64,000 nt of DNA from Pelagibacterium luteolum (GCF_900100665.1 NZ_FNCS01000001.1:191001-255000), one strand, 5' to 3'. Positions 26,437-35,433 are shown, numbered from the stretch's first letter. Made by a program: numbers and translations. Notes: generated from the sequence alone by a model not told the origin.

Positions 26437-27729
26437 TCAGTTGGTTGACGTCACCGCCTTATAGAGCACATCGGTGCCTTTGATGAGATCATCGACATCC
26501 ATCGCCTCATGGGGGTTGTGCGAGCCATTGGCGTTGCGCACGAACACCATCCCCGAGGGCACCCCGGCATTGGCAAAAACCGCTGCGTCGTGCCCGGCGC
26601 CCGACGGCAGCGTTTGCGGATCGAGCCCACAATCCTCGGCCGCCCGCGTCAGCATGGCGATGATCCCTGCATCCATTTTCGCCGGCTCGGTATAGACCCT
26701 GTCGTCGAAGTCGAAATGAACGCCCCGCAACTGCCCCACCGACCGGCATTCGGAGCGGAACAGCTCATAAAACCCCTCAAGGGTATCGTGGCTCTGGCTG
26801 CGCACTTCGAAGGAAAACATCACCTCGCCGGGAATGCGGCTAATTGCGTGTTCCTCGGGATCGGTCCCCACGATACCCGTCGTCACGACGAGATCGAGGC
26901 CCCGTTCGAGCAGCACGCGCCAATGTTCGTCCAGCCGCCCCACGAGATCGGCGAAGGCAAACACGGCATCCTTGCGCCACCAGCGCGGAATAGTGCCCGA
27001 ATGCCCCGCTTCGCCACGGCAGACCACCTTGCGATGCCGCACATTGCCGCGAATGCCCGAGACGACCGCCGCAGGCAAGGCGCGATCGGTCATCACCGGC
27101 CCCTGTTCGATATGAAGCTCGAGATAGCTCGCAGCCTTTTGCGTATCGAAGAGGATCTCGCCATTGCGGATCGGATCGACAGCGATTCCCGTCGCCGCCA
27201 TGGCCTCGGCCAGCGTACGGCCCTTGCCACGCGAGCGCGCCGCGAGGTCCTTGTCGTCCAAAATCCCAAACAGCGCTCGCGATCCGATATTGGCCCGCCC
27301 GTAAAATGCGCTCTCTTCGCCACGCAGCATTAAAACCCGCACCGGCGTCGCCAGCTCGCGCCCGGATCTCGCCAGCCGGACGAGGCACATCAGCCCCGCA
27401 ACGATGCCCGCCGCGCCATCGTAATTGCCGCCCTGAGGCACCGAATCCGCATGTGATCCGATATAATGCGCAGCCTTTTCACCATCATCACCCGCCATGC
27501 GAACGACCATATTGCCGGCTGCGTCGGTGTCGATTGCAAACCCATAGGCCCGAGCGATGGAGCAAAATACCTCCAGCGCCGCGTCTTCCCGATCCGAATA
27601 ACACTCGCGTGTAATCCCCACCCCGTCACCGGTCTGCCGCCCCAATTCGGCAAAGATCGCGTCGGCCAGTTCATGCTCAGTCGCAAAGGCCGTCCAGTCG
27701 ATAACGGTGGTTGCGGGCACTGCCGTCAT
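26437..27729 (-). CDS. M20-family N-carbamoyl-amino-acid hydrolase / allantoate-amidohydrolase-like
   Basis: Zinc-dependent amidohydrolase of 430 residues. Metal and catalytic positions match the carbamoylase/ureidoglycolate/allantoate branch: GSHADSVPQGGNYDG with H93 and D104, LRGEESAFYGR with E138/E139, LELHIEQGP with H206, and a C-terminal GAGHDAAVF. Such enzymes release ammonia and CO2 from carbamoyl amino acids. It lies between pyrD and pyrC, its start overlapping the pyrD stop by 4 bp. Carbamoyl-aspartate, the metabolite those enzymes share, is therefore an attractive substrate (inference). Allantoate or another ureido acid is the alternative. Confidence 0.88.
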   Translation of the reverse strand: MTAVPATTVIDWTAFATEHELADAIFAELGRQTGDGVGITRECYSDREDAALEVFCSIARAYGFAIDTDAAGNMVVRMAGDDGEKAAHYIGSHADSVPQGGNYDGAAGIVAGLMCLVRLARSGRELATPVRVLMLRGEESAFYGRANIGSRALFGILDDKDLAARSRGKGRTLAEAMAATGIAVDPIRNGEILFDTQKAASYLELHIEQGPVMTDRALPAAVVSGIRGNVRHRKVVCRGEAGHSGTIPRWWRKDAVFAFADLVGRLDEHWRVLLERGLDLVVTTGIVGTDPEEHAISRIPGEVMFSFEVRSQSHDTLEGFYELFRSECRSVGQLRGVHFDFDDRVYTEPAKMDAGIIAMLTRAAEDCGLDPQTLPSGAGHDAAVFANAGVPSGMVFVRNANGSHNPHEAMDVDDLIKGTDVLYKAVTSTN

Positions 27730-28667
27730 TGCGCCGCCTCCATGACGTCGGGCGCAAGCATATCCGCATTGAGCGCCGCGCCGAGTTCGGCGACTGCGTT
27801 AAACCCCTTGCGGCGGCAATATTCGGTAATCCCCGCGATCACTTCGTCCATCGTACCCGGACGCGTAAACGTCGCCGTCCCGACCTGCACCGCCCGCGCA
27901 CCGGCCAGCAGAAATTCCACCGCATCTTCGGCGCTGGCGATCCCGCCGCACCCGATCACCGGAATATCGACGGCCCGCGCGCATTGGTACGTCATACGCA
28001 GCGCGATCGGCTTGACCGCCGGACCCGAGAGCCCGCCCATGACATTGCCCAGCGTCGGGCGCATGGTTTCGATGTCGATGGTCATGGCCAGAATGGTATT
28101 GGCCACCACAAGCCCGTCCGCCCCCGCAGCTTCCGCAGCCCGCGCCACCGACGCGATATCGCCGGTATTGGGCGTCAGCTTGGCCCAGAGCGGCAGATCG
28201 GTGACCTTTCGCATGGCGCTGACGGCTTGCTCGGTCGTCTGAGGCCGCATGGCAAACGCCTTGCCGTCCTCTTCGATATTGGGGCACGAAATATTGGCTT
28301 CGATCCCGGCAATACCCTCGACATTGAGCCGCGCTGCAGCCCTTCCGAAATCATCCACGGTCGGCGCTGAAATCGAAACGATCAGCGGGCTCGAAAACCG
28401 CCGATAGAACGGCAGCGCCTCATCAAGAAACTGGTCGATCCCCTTTGACGGAATGCCGATCGAATTGAGCATGCCATTGCCGACTTCGGCGACACGCGGG
28501 GTCGGATTGCCACCGCGCAATTCCGCAGTGATCGTCTTGGTGACTAATGCCCCCAGCCCGTTGAGATCGACCACCTTGGCCAACCCCTCGGCAAACGTCC
28601 CCGACGCCGGCATGACCGGATTGGCGAGCACCAGGCCCCGCCCCATATCGACTTTGAGATCTACCAT
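27726..28667 (-). CDS. pyrD: Dihydroorotate dehydrogenase, class 1B catalytic subunit
   Basis: FMN enzyme of 313 residues interconverting dihydroorotate and orotate. Class 1 features are NPVMPASGTFAEG (16-28), TKTITAELRGGNPTPRV, and ANISCPN with the presumed catalytic base C128; a membrane-binding helix as in class 2 is absent. The adjacent, overlapping pyrK shows class 1B, which uses NAD through an FAD/iron-sulfur subunit. The ATG at 28667 lies inside the 3' end of pyrK. Many proteobacteria use the quinone-linked class 2 enzyme, so this form here is notable and might work in the reductive direction. Confidence 0.92.
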   Translation of the reverse strand: MVDLKVDMGRGLVLANPVMPASGTFAEGLAKVVDLNGLGALVTKTITAELRGGNPTPRVAEVGNGMLNSIGIPSKGIDQFLDEALPFYRRFSSPLIVSISAPTVDDFGRAAARLNVEGIAGIEANISCPNIEEDGKAFAMRPQTTEQAVSAMRKVTDLPLWAKLTPNTGDIASVARAAEAAGADGLVVANTILAMTIDIETMRPTLGNVMGGLSGPAVKPIALRMTYQCARAVDIPVIGCGGIASAEDAVEFLLAGARAVQVGTATFTRPGTMDEVIAGITEYCRRKGFNAVAELGAALNADMLAPDVMEAAQ

Positions 28668-29509
28668 GAGGTCGCCTCGGACAGCGCAAATACCGGCCCG
28701 TCCCAGCAGACGCGCTTCGATATTGTTTCGCCCTCGACGGTAAAATTGCGCACGCAGCAAAAGCACATGCCCAGCCCGCACGCCATTTGCTGCTCCATGG
28801 CCACTTCGCCAAACACATCCAGTTCTGCAGCCAGCTTTTGCATCAGCAACATCAGCCGGTTCGATCCGCAGGTGTAAAACCCGTCGGCGCGCCCTTCGGC
28901 ATGAAGACGGCGCAGGATCGCTTCGACATTGGTCATCGCGCTGGTGCCATCGCTGTCGAGAACGATTTCGACCTTGGCCCCCGCCGCCCTAAACCTTTCG
29001 ACAGAGAGGATTTGCTCCGGCCCGCGCGCACTGACGATGGCGGTGACCGCCACGCCCCTGTCGCGCGCCATCTCCGCCAGCGGCGCCAATGTCGCAAGCC
29101 CCACGCCCCGCCCCAGAACGACGATTGATCGCACATCATCAGGCAGAGTGAACCCGACACCCAGCGGCCCCAGAATACGCGTGGTTCCGCCCGAGATCAG
29201 ACTGGCCAGTCCCCGCGTTCCCGCACCCGCAACCTTATAGAGAAACTCCACCCGGCCCGTTTCGGGATCGGCTGCATAAGTGCTCATCGGACGCCGAAAG
29301 AACGGCTTGTCTTCACCCACGACCGGGCACTCGATGTTGAAAAACTGCCCAGCCTCTGCGGACGCCGCCAGGCCCGGCGCATCGAGCACGATCAGCTTGT
29401 ACTCGGCATTGACCCAATCGTTGGAAACGACGCGCGCGACGGTGTCGGCGACTTGAGCTGCAAAACCGCCCGAACCGGGCGTCACATCGGCATTATCAAT
29501 CTGTCTCAT
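28661..29509 (-). CDS. pyrK: Dihydroorotate dehydrogenase electron-transfer subunit
   Basis: FAD/[2Fe-2S] subunit of 282 residues that connects PyrD to NAD(H). The FAD motif RRPMST is at 72-77, the GAGTRG and LGRGVGLAT nucleotide segments follow, and the C-terminal cluster ligands are C244, C249, C252 and C268 (ACGLGMCFCC...VCWDGP). The ATG at 29509 lies inside an 18-bp inverted repeat (29502-29519), so a bound regulator would sit on the translation start. First structural gene after the XRE regulator. Confidence 0.92.
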   Translation of the reverse strand: MRQIDNADVTPGSGGFAAQVADTVARVVSNDWVNAEYKLIVLDAPGLAASAEAGQFFNIECPVVGEDKPFFRRPMSTYAADPETGRVEFLYKVAGAGTRGLASLISGGTTRILGPLGVGFTLPDDVRSIVVLGRGVGLATLAPLAEMARDRGVAVTAIVSARGPEQILSVERFRAAGAKVEIVLDSDGTSAMTNVEAILRRLHAEGRADGFYTCGSNRLMLLMQKLAAELDVFGEVAMEQQMACGLGMCFCCVRNFTVEGETISKRVCWDGPVFALSEATSW

Positions 29510-29519
29510 TTTTGAGACA
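29502..29519. promoter_or_regulatory. Inverted-repeat operator at the pyrK start
   Basis: TGTCTCA (29502-29508), four T, TGAGACA (29513-29519): a perfect 7-4-7 inverted repeat covering the pyrK start codon and the short gap after the XRE gene. A related copy (14 of 18 bases) lies in front of the XRE gene at 30466-30483, so the XRE protein is the obvious candidate ligand. Confidence 0.7.
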
Positions 29520-29541
29520 ATGGGACAAGGTCCCGCTTTTG

Positions 29542-30447
29542 TCAATCGCCGGATCCGGCATCGACAGCCGCCGTCCGATCCAGAATGCGTCGCAGCATCG
29601 CGGCACCCTCGGCGCCTTTTTTCGCCCCGGCCCATTGGGCATCGAGCGTTTCCTTGAAATGCCGCACGGCCTCCGGCGCCGTGGTGACGATGGCGATCCC
29701 CGACGACACATTGGGCTGGTCCCCCAGCCGGTACGGCGACAGCGTCACCGCCGAATCCTGCTCCCGCTCATAGATCTGGAACGTCTGGCTCGGCGGCTGC
29801 CCCTCGACGATCCCGATCTGCGTACCAATCGGCTGGTGTTCGATCGTCGCGCATAGCCGCTCGATTTCCTTGCGCGCCGCGGCACGACGCTCGGCAACGA
29901 CCGCCGCAGGCAGATCGAACCGCCCCACCAGCCCCAGCAGCAAAAACCGCTCGATATCCTGGCTGCCGACGATCGAAACGATCGGCACCCGACGCCGCAT
30001 CGCGCTTTCGCGCCGCTCATTGAGCAGGTCCAAAATCTTGTCGATCGCCGCAATCGCCTTCTCGCGATCGGCAACCGTGTCCGAGATCGCCTCGATCAGC
30101 ATGACCCGCAACGCGACCATATAATCGGGGGACAATAACAGCGAGGACACCGGCGAAAAATTCCCCAGCAGATGCAGGGACTTCTCCTCCAACTGCCGCA
30201 TGCGTTCGAAAAAAGACAGCGCGTTGGAGTAATATTCGACCCCTACGCCGAGCAGTGACGGCAGCGAAACGTCCAAAAATTTGGAAATCGACTCGAGGAT
30301 CTGGATCTTGACGATCTCTCCCTTCTCCAGCCGATAGACCGCCGCGCGGGAGATGCCGAGATGGGCTGCAATGTCGTCGGCGCTTAGGTTTTTCCCCATG
30401 CGATACGCCCGTAGCCGTCGCCCGATTTCCTCAAACTGGATCGACAT
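29542..30447 (-). CDS. XRE-family transcriptional regulator with large C-terminal domain
   Basis: Regulator of 301 residues. A Cro/CI-type helix-turn-helix lies at about 7-62 (IGRRLRAYRMGKNLSADDIAAHLGISRAAVYRLEKGE). A C-terminal domain of about 230 residues, mostly helical then mixed, ends in a segment listing HQPIGTQIGIVEG...IAIVTTAPEAVRHFKETL; I do not recognise that domain. The ATG at 30447 with AAGGGGA upstream gives the standard HTH start. It precedes pyrK by 32 nt and has an operator-like copy upstream of its own start, implying autoregulation. Confidence 0.85.
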   Translation of the reverse strand: MSIQFEEIGRRLRAYRMGKNLSADDIAAHLGISRAAVYRLEKGEIVKIQILESISKFLDVSLPSLLGVGVEYYSNALSFFERMRQLEEKSLHLLGNFSPVSSLLLSPDYMVALRVMLIEAISDTVADREKAIAAIDKILDLLNERRESAMRRRVPIVSIVGSQDIERFLLLGLVGRFDLPAAVVAERRAAARKEIERLCATIEHQPIGTQIGIVEGQPPSQTFQIYEREQDSAVTLSPYRLGDQPNVSSGIAIVTTAPEAVRHFKETLDAQWAGAKKGAEGAAMLRRILDRTAAVDAGSGD

Positions 30448-30465
30448 CCCGTCCCCTTTTCCTAG

Positions 30466-30483
30466 CGTCTCACTTTTGATATA
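30466..30483. promoter_or_regulatory. Second copy of the pyrK-type operator, upstream of the XRE gene
   Basis: CGTCTCACTTTTGATATA aligns with 29502-29519 at 14 of 18 positions, keeping the left arm GTCTCA intact and losing part of the right arm. It lies 19-36 bases before the regulator start, in the divergent gap shared with the small gene at 30540. Confidence 0.55.
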
Positions 30484-30539
30484 CACCGGCGTTTCCGGTG
30501 TCCAGATAGCCCTGGATATGAACAAGTAGGAGACGAGAC

Positions 30540-30851
30540 GTGAACGAGCTTTATGCATGGCTCAATGAGCAGAACGGCGGCATCCGCACCTATGGCGAAT
30601 TCCACGCCAAAGCCCAGCAACTGGCGCGCGAAGACGCTGAAAACGCTGCCGTTCTCGCCCTGCTCGGCCGCATCGCCGCTCGCTTCGTTTCACGCTATGA
30701 AGGCGAACCCCTGCCCGTCGACAGCGCCAGCAAGGCCATCGCCCAGTTCCGCGATCTCGTCGCCACGGCCATCAGCGTCCGCACCGGCGCCGATGCCGAA
30801 AAACTCGCCTTCGCCAACCGCATCGCCACGACCGACCTACTGGCCGGCTGA
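30540..30851 (+). CDS. Small hypothetical protein
   Basis: Helical, soluble 103-residue protein, not recognised. A GTG start has AGGAG eight bases upstream, and codon use matches the neighbours. It carries no signal peptide, cysteines or clear motif; it begins MNELYAWLNEQNGGIRTYGEF and is alanine-rich afterwards. It is divergent from the XRE regulator and is followed by an R3 repeat. Confidence 0.65.
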   Translation: MNELYAWLNEQNGGIRTYGEFHAKAQQLAREDAENAAVLALLGRIAARFVSRYEGEPLPVDSASKAIAQFRDLVATAISVRTGADAEKLAFANRIATTDLLAG

Positions 30852-30865
30852 GGCTTGACGCATAG

Positions 30866-30917
30866 CCACCTCTCCCTCGGGGGAGAGGTCGGCGCGAAGC
30901 GGCGTATGAAGAGGCCC
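30866..30917. repeat. Hairpin repeat, family R3, copy a
   Basis: CCACCTCTCCCTCGGGGGAGAGGTCGG... contains the stem CCTCTCCC/GGGAGAGG and continues GCGCGAAGCGGCG. It is similar over about 45 bases to 55795-55848. It lies between two convergent genes. Confidence 0.6.
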
Positions 30918-30986
30918 TGCGGCACAGACCCGGCCTGTGCGGCCGGGCCCATCAATCAACCCTGAAATGCTAAGCGTCGATACGCC

Positions 30987-32657
30987 CTAAAGCCCCTTGG
31001 CCTGCGCCGCCTGCCGCAGTTTATCGAGCGTCGTACGCGGCGTAATCGCCTGCGGGTCGAGCTTGAGGTCGATGATTGCCGCTGTGCCCGACGCCAGCGC
31101 CCGCTCCATCGCCGGCGCAAATTGCGCCGTCTCTGTCACGGTCTCCCCATGCGCCCCGAACGCCTTGGCATAGGCGGCGAAATCGGGATTGACCAGATCG
31201 GTCGCCGATATCCGACCCGGATAATGGTTCTCCTGGTGCATGCGGATGGTGCCGAGGATGCCATTATTGAAAATGATGGTGATCGGCTTGGCGCCCGTCG
31301 CCATCGCCGTCGCCAGATCCTGACCGCTCATCAGAAAATCCCCGTCCCCGGCAAAGCAGACGACCGGCGCGTCGGGTTTGACGATCGCCGCGGCAATGGC
31401 GGCGGGAAACCCATACCCCATCGAGCCCGATGTCGGCGCCAATTGCGTGCCCAGCCGGCGATAGCGATGGAAGCGATGCAGCCAGACGGAAAAATTGCCC
31501 GCCCCATTGGTATAGATCGTCTCGACCGGCATGTTGGCTTCGAGCCACTCCATCACGCGTCCGAGTTGAACCGCCCCCGGATTGGCCGGACAGATCTGCC
31601 ATTCGCCATACTCGGCATGCGCGGCCTCCCCTGTCCCCGCCCAAACGGGATCGGCAATCGGCTCGAGCGCGCCCAGCGCCTTCGCAAATTCGCGCGGTGT
31701 GGCGTTGATCGCCAGCGTCGGATGATACACCCGCCCCAATTCCTCAGGGTCGGGGTGGATGTGAATGAGCGTCTGCTGGGGCACGGGAATATCGAACACA
31801 GTATATCCGCCCGTGGTCATCTCCGTCAGCCGCGCGCCAATCACCAGCAGCACATCCGCAGCCTTTATGCGTTCGAGCAGTTTCGGGTTCGGTCCGATCC
31901 CCAGATCGCCGGCATAAAGCGGATGCGCATTGTCGAACCGGTCGGCACGGCGAAAGCTCGTGGCGACCGGCAGATGATTGGCTTCGGCAAAGCGCTGGAT
32001 GCCATCAACCGCCTCCGTGTCCCACGGTGACCCGCCAAGCAGCACCATAGGCCGTTGTGCCCCAGCCAAAAGCGCTCGCACCGCGTCCAACTCCCCGGTC
32101 CCCGGCCAACTCTCCAGCGGCGTATAGGGCAAGGCATCGACCACATCGACAGCCTCGGTCAGCATGTCCTCGGGCAAAGCGATGGCCACCGGCCCCGGTC
32201 GCCCGCTCGTCGCAACGCGAAAGGCCCGCGCGATCAGCTCGGGCAGGCGCGCCGCATCATCGACCTGCACCGTCCATTTGGTCACCTGTCCGAACATGCG
32301 GCGATAATCGATCTCCTGGAACGCCTCGCGCTCGATCTGGTCGCGCGCCACCTGCCCGATGAACAACAGCATGGGCGTTGCGTCCTGCATCGCCACATGC
32401 AGCCCCGCGCTGGCATTGGTCGCCCCCGGCCCGCGTGTCACCATGCAGATGCCCGGCCGCCCGGTGAGCTTACCATGCGCTTCGGCCATCATCGCCGCAT
32501 TGCCCTCATGGCGGCAGGTGATCGTCTTGATCCCCCCAGCATCATGGAGCGCATCGAGCACGGCGAGATAGCTCTCGCCCGGCACGCAGAACACGTGATC
32601 GGCCCCATGCAGCGCAAGCTGGTCGACAAGAATTTGGCCGCCGGTGCGGATGGACAT
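30987..32657 (-). CDS. Thiamine-diphosphate-dependent enzyme, acetolactate-synthase-like
   Basis: A 556-residue enzyme of the ThDP decarboxylase/acetolactate synthase family. The catalytic glutamate E28 is in VFCVPGESYLAVLDAL. Then come CRHEGNAAMMAEAHGKLTG and GPGATNASAGL, and the diphosphate/Mg motif GDGDFLMSGQDLATAMATGAKPITIIFNNG. No regulatory small subunit is nearby, so branched-chain synthesis is unlikely. The ATG at 32657 follows GGGGAGGAG; a long upstream extension lacks homology. It is divergent from the IlvD/Edd dehydratase with a palindromic operator between, suggesting a role in the same sugar-acid catabolism. Its substrate is unknown. Confidence 0.87.
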   Translation of the reverse strand: MSIRTGGQILVDQLALHGADHVFCVPGESYLAVLDALHDAGGIKTITCRHEGNAAMMAEAHGKLTGRPGICMVTRGPGATNASAGLHVAMQDATPMLLFIGQVARDQIEREAFQEIDYRRMFGQVTKWTVQVDDAARLPELIARAFRVATSGRPGPVAIALPEDMLTEAVDVVDALPYTPLESWPGTGELDAVRALLAGAQRPMVLLGGSPWDTEAVDGIQRFAEANHLPVATSFRRADRFDNAHPLYAGDLGIGPNPKLLERIKAADVLLVIGARLTEMTTGGYTVFDIPVPQQTLIHIHPDPEELGRVYHPTLAINATPREFAKALGALEPIADPVWAGTGEAAHAEYGEWQICPANPGAVQLGRVMEWLEANMPVETIYTNGAGNFSVWLHRFHRYRRLGTQLAPTSGSMGYGFPAAIAAAIVKPDAPVVCFAGDGDFLMSGQDLATAMATGAKPITIIFNNGILGTIRMHQENHYPGRISATDLVNPDFAAYAKAFGAHGETVTETAQFAPAMERALASGTAAIIDLKLDPQAITPRTTLDKLRQAAQAKGL

Positions 32658-32864
32658 GAACAGGGCTCCTCCCCAATTGCGATAGCGCCGTAAAGTCACA
32701 GGACATTCGTCGACCTGTCCAGTGCTCCGTGGCGACTGTCCCCATGGACGTCTCCCCGGCCGACATTGGACCAGTCCCCGAATGCCCCGTCGCCTCCACA
32801 ACATCGGCGCAAGCTCCTGACACTCTGGGGGCCAAAAATCCCCGTCGCCCGCTTGCTGCAAAAG

Positions 32865-32880
32865 CACTAATGCATTAGTG
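32865..32880. promoter_or_regulatory. GntR-type palindromic operator, site 1
   Basis: CACTAATGCATTAGTG is a perfect 16-bp palindrome in the divergent promoter between the ThDP enzyme and the dehydratase. The same core ACTAATGCATTAGT recurs at 42695-42708, with weaker copies at 43822-43835 and 44653-44666, all upstream of genes in this locus. Confidence 0.8.
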
Positions 32881-32950
32881 TTGAAGTTGTCAAACAGATG
32901 CGCTAGGACCGTTAGACGAGACTGGACGCCATTAAAGCGGAGGAGACCCC

Positions 32951-34690
32951 ATGAGCAAGGACGATACCAAGAGTTCGGGCCGCAGAAGCGATCGCTGGTT
33001 CGTACCCGACGATCTGCGCTCCATGGGCCACCGTTCGCGCATGCTGCAGATGGGCTATGACGAGGCCGACTTTCTCGGCAAACCGATCATCGGGATCATA
33101 AACACCTGGTCGGACACCAATCCCTGCCACGGCCACTTCAAGGACCGCGTCGAAGACGTCAAGCGCGGCATCCTCCAGGCCGGCGGTTTCCCTGTCGAAC
33201 TTCCCGGCCTGTCCCTTTCGGAAAGCCAGCTCAAGCCCACCTCCATGCTCTATCGCAACATGCTGGCGATGGAGACCGAGGAGATGCTGCGCGCCCACCC
33301 CATCGACGGCACCGTCCTTATGGGCGGCTGCGATAAATCCACCCCCGGCCTCGTCCTCGGCGCCGTCAGCGCCGGCTATCCGATGATCTTCATGCCCGCC
33401 GGCCCCATGCTGCGCGGCAATTACCGCGGCGAAGCGCTCGGCTCGGGCTCGGACTCCTGGAAATACTGGGACGAACGCCGCGCCGGCACCATTGGCGAAA
33501 GCGAATGGAAGGAAGTCGAACAGGGCATCGCACGCTCGTTCGGCCATTGCATGACCTTTGGCACCGCCAGCACCATGACGGCCATCGCCGAAGCCCTTGG
33601 CCTCACTCTGCCCGGCGCCAGTTCGATCCCCGCCGCCGATACCAATCACAATCGCATGGCGACCCAGACCGGCCGCCGCGCCGTTGAAATGGTCCTTGAG
33701 GGCCTGACCCCCGACAAGATCCTGACCCGCCCCGCCGTCGATAACGCCGTGATCGTCGCCATGGCCACAGGCTGCTCGACCAACGCCGTCGTCCATCTCC
33801 TCGCCATGGCCCGCCGCGCCGGCATCGATCTGACCCTCGACGATCTCGACGCCGCCAGCCGCACCACGCCCGTGCTGGCCAATATCCGCCCGTCGGGGAA
33901 AAAATACCTGATGGAGGATTTCTACTTCGCCGGCGGCCTGCGTGCGCTCATGGCCCAGCTCAGCGACCGTCTGAACCTCGACGCAATCACCGTCTCCGGC
34001 CTGCCTTTGGGCGAAACCCTCAAAGGCGCCGAGATTTACAACGCCGACGTCATTCGCCCGCTCGATAACCCCATCTACCACGAAGGCTCGCTCGCCGTTT
34101 TGCGCGGCAATCTTGCCCCCGATGGCTGCGTCATCAAGCCTTCGGCCTGCGAAAGCCGGTTTTTAAACCATGAGGGCCCGGCTCTCGTCTTTGACTCCTA
34201 CCCCGAGATGAAAGCGGCGGTCGACGATGACGATCTCGACGTCACCGCCGATCACATCCTCATCCTGCGCAATGCCGGCCCGCAGGGCGGCCCCGGCATG
34301 CCCGAATGGGGCATGCTGCCCATCCCGCGCAAGCTTTTGCGTCAGGGCGTACGCGACATGCTGCGCATTTCGGATTCGAGAATGAGCGGCACCAGTTATG
34401 GCGCCTGCATCCTCCACGTCGCCCCCGAATCCCACATCGGCGGCCCGCTGGCGCTGGTCAAAACCGGCGACATCGTCAGGGTCGACGTGCCCAACCGCCG
34501 CATCGACATGCTGGTCGATGACGCCGAACTCGAGGCCCGCCGCGCCGCATGGGTCGCGCCAAAACCACACTACGAGCGTGGCTATGGCTGGATGTTCGTC
34601 AATCATGTGACGCAGGCCGACAAGGGCTGCGACTTCGATTTCCTCGAAACCCGTTTCGGCGCTCCCGTCGCCGAGCCCGATATTTTCTGA
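32951..34690 (+). CDS. IlvD/Edd-family sugar-acid dehydratase (L-arabinonate-dehydratase-like)
   Basis: Iron-sulfur dehydratase of 579 residues, converting an aldonic acid to a 2-keto-3-deoxy acid. Cluster cysteines fall at C59 (NPCHGH), C127 (GGCDKS) and C200 (FGHCMTF). As I recall, these are the positions and overall length reported for the Rhizobium leguminosarum L-arabinonate dehydratase. K129 and the late SDSRMSGTSYG segment, with its catalytic Ser, are also present. GGAGGAG lies just upstream of the ATG. It is followed closely by the RraA and dehydrogenase genes. Closely related aldonates are possible substrates. Confidence 0.92.
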   Translation: MSKDDTKSSGRRSDRWFVPDDLRSMGHRSRMLQMGYDEADFLGKPIIGIINTWSDTNPCHGHFKDRVEDVKRGILQAGGFPVELPGLSLSESQLKPTSMLYRNMLAMETEEMLRAHPIDGTVLMGGCDKSTPGLVLGAVSAGYPMIFMPAGPMLRGNYRGEALGSGSDSWKYWDERRAGTIGESEWKEVEQGIARSFGHCMTFGTASTMTAIAEALGLTLPGASSIPAADTNHNRMATQTGRRAVEMVLEGLTPDKILTRPAVDNAVIVAMATGCSTNAVVHLLAMARRAGIDLTLDDLDAASRTTPVLANIRPSGKKYLMEDFYFAGGLRALMAQLSDRLNLDAITVSGLPLGETLKGAEIYNADVIRPLDNPIYHEGSLAVLRGNLAPDGCVIKPSACESRFLNHEGPALVFDSYPEMKAAVDDDDLDVTADHILILRNAGPQGGPGMPEWGMLPIPRKLLRQGVRDMLRISDSRMSGTSYGACILHVAPESHIGGPLALVKTGDIVRVDVPNRRIDMLVDDAELEARRAAWVAPKPHYERGYGWMFVNHVTQADKGCDFDFLETRFGAPVAEPDIF

Positions 34691-34707
34691 TCCTTAGGAC
34701 CGCCGAT

Positions 34708-35433
34708 ATGACAACGACCGCACTGCGCGCCGAAACGCGCGACAAACTCAAGCACGTCAGCACAGCGACCCTCGCGACGCTTCTCTTCAAGCGCGGCCTG
34801 CGCAACCAGTTCATCCAGGACGTCCATCCCTTGGGCCGCAAGGGAGAGAACATGGTCGGCCCGGCCTTCACCCTGCGCTATATCCCGGCCCGCGAAGACC
34901 TCAATGAATTGACCGTCTTCCGCGACCCGGACCACCCCCAGCGCAAGGCCGTCGAGATGGCGCCCGAAGGTTCGGTCATGGTGTTCGACAGCCGCAAGGA
35001 CGCCCGCGCCGCATCGGCCGGCTCCATCCTCGTCACGCGCTTGATGGTGCGCGGCGTCGTCGGCATCGTCACCGATGGCGGCTTCCGCGACAGCCCCGAG
35101 ATCGCCGAAATGGATATCCACGCCTATCACAATCGCCCATCGGCCCCGACCAATCTCACCCTGCACCAGGCCCTCGACATCAACGCCCCCATCGGTTGCG
35201 GCGACGTTGCCGTCTGGCCGGGCGACATCATGGTCGGCGACGGAGAAGGCGTGATCGTCATCCCCAGCGCCATCGTCGACGACGTAGCCAAAGAGGCGGC
35301 GGAAATGACGGTTTTCGAAGACTTCGTTCTCGAACAGGTCCAGAACGGCGCCCAGATCATCGGCCTTTATCCGCCAACCAAAGAGGAGAGCCAGACGGCT
35401 TTCGCCGATTGGCGCAAGAAGACCGGCCGCTGA
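34708..35433 (+). CDS. RraA-family protein (aldolase/decarboxylase-like)
   Basis: A 241-residue RraA/4-hydroxy-4-methyl-2-oxoglutarate-aldolase-fold protein. It has VGPAFTLRYIPAREDL, TRLMVRGVVGIVTDGGFRDSPEI (the R-D pair typical of active aldolases of this fold), and GDVAVWPGDIMVGDGEGVIVIPS. The ATG at 34708 has TAGGA upstream; the longer in-frame start overlaps the dehydratase. Related genes often sit beside IlvD/Edd dehydratases, where they are thought to act on keto-acid intermediates; the reaction here is not established. Confidence 0.86.
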   Translation: MTTTALRAETRDKLKHVSTATLATLLFKRGLRNQFIQDVHPLGRKGENMVGPAFTLRYIPAREDLNELTVFRDPDHPQRKAVEMAPEGSVMVFDSRKDARAASAGSILVTRLMVRGVVGIVTDGGFRDSPEIAEMDIHAYHNRPSAPTNLTLHQALDINAPIGCGDVAVWPGDIMVGDGEGVIVIPSAIVDDVAKEAAEMTVFEDFVLEQVQNGAQIIGLYPPTKEESQTAFADWRKKTGR

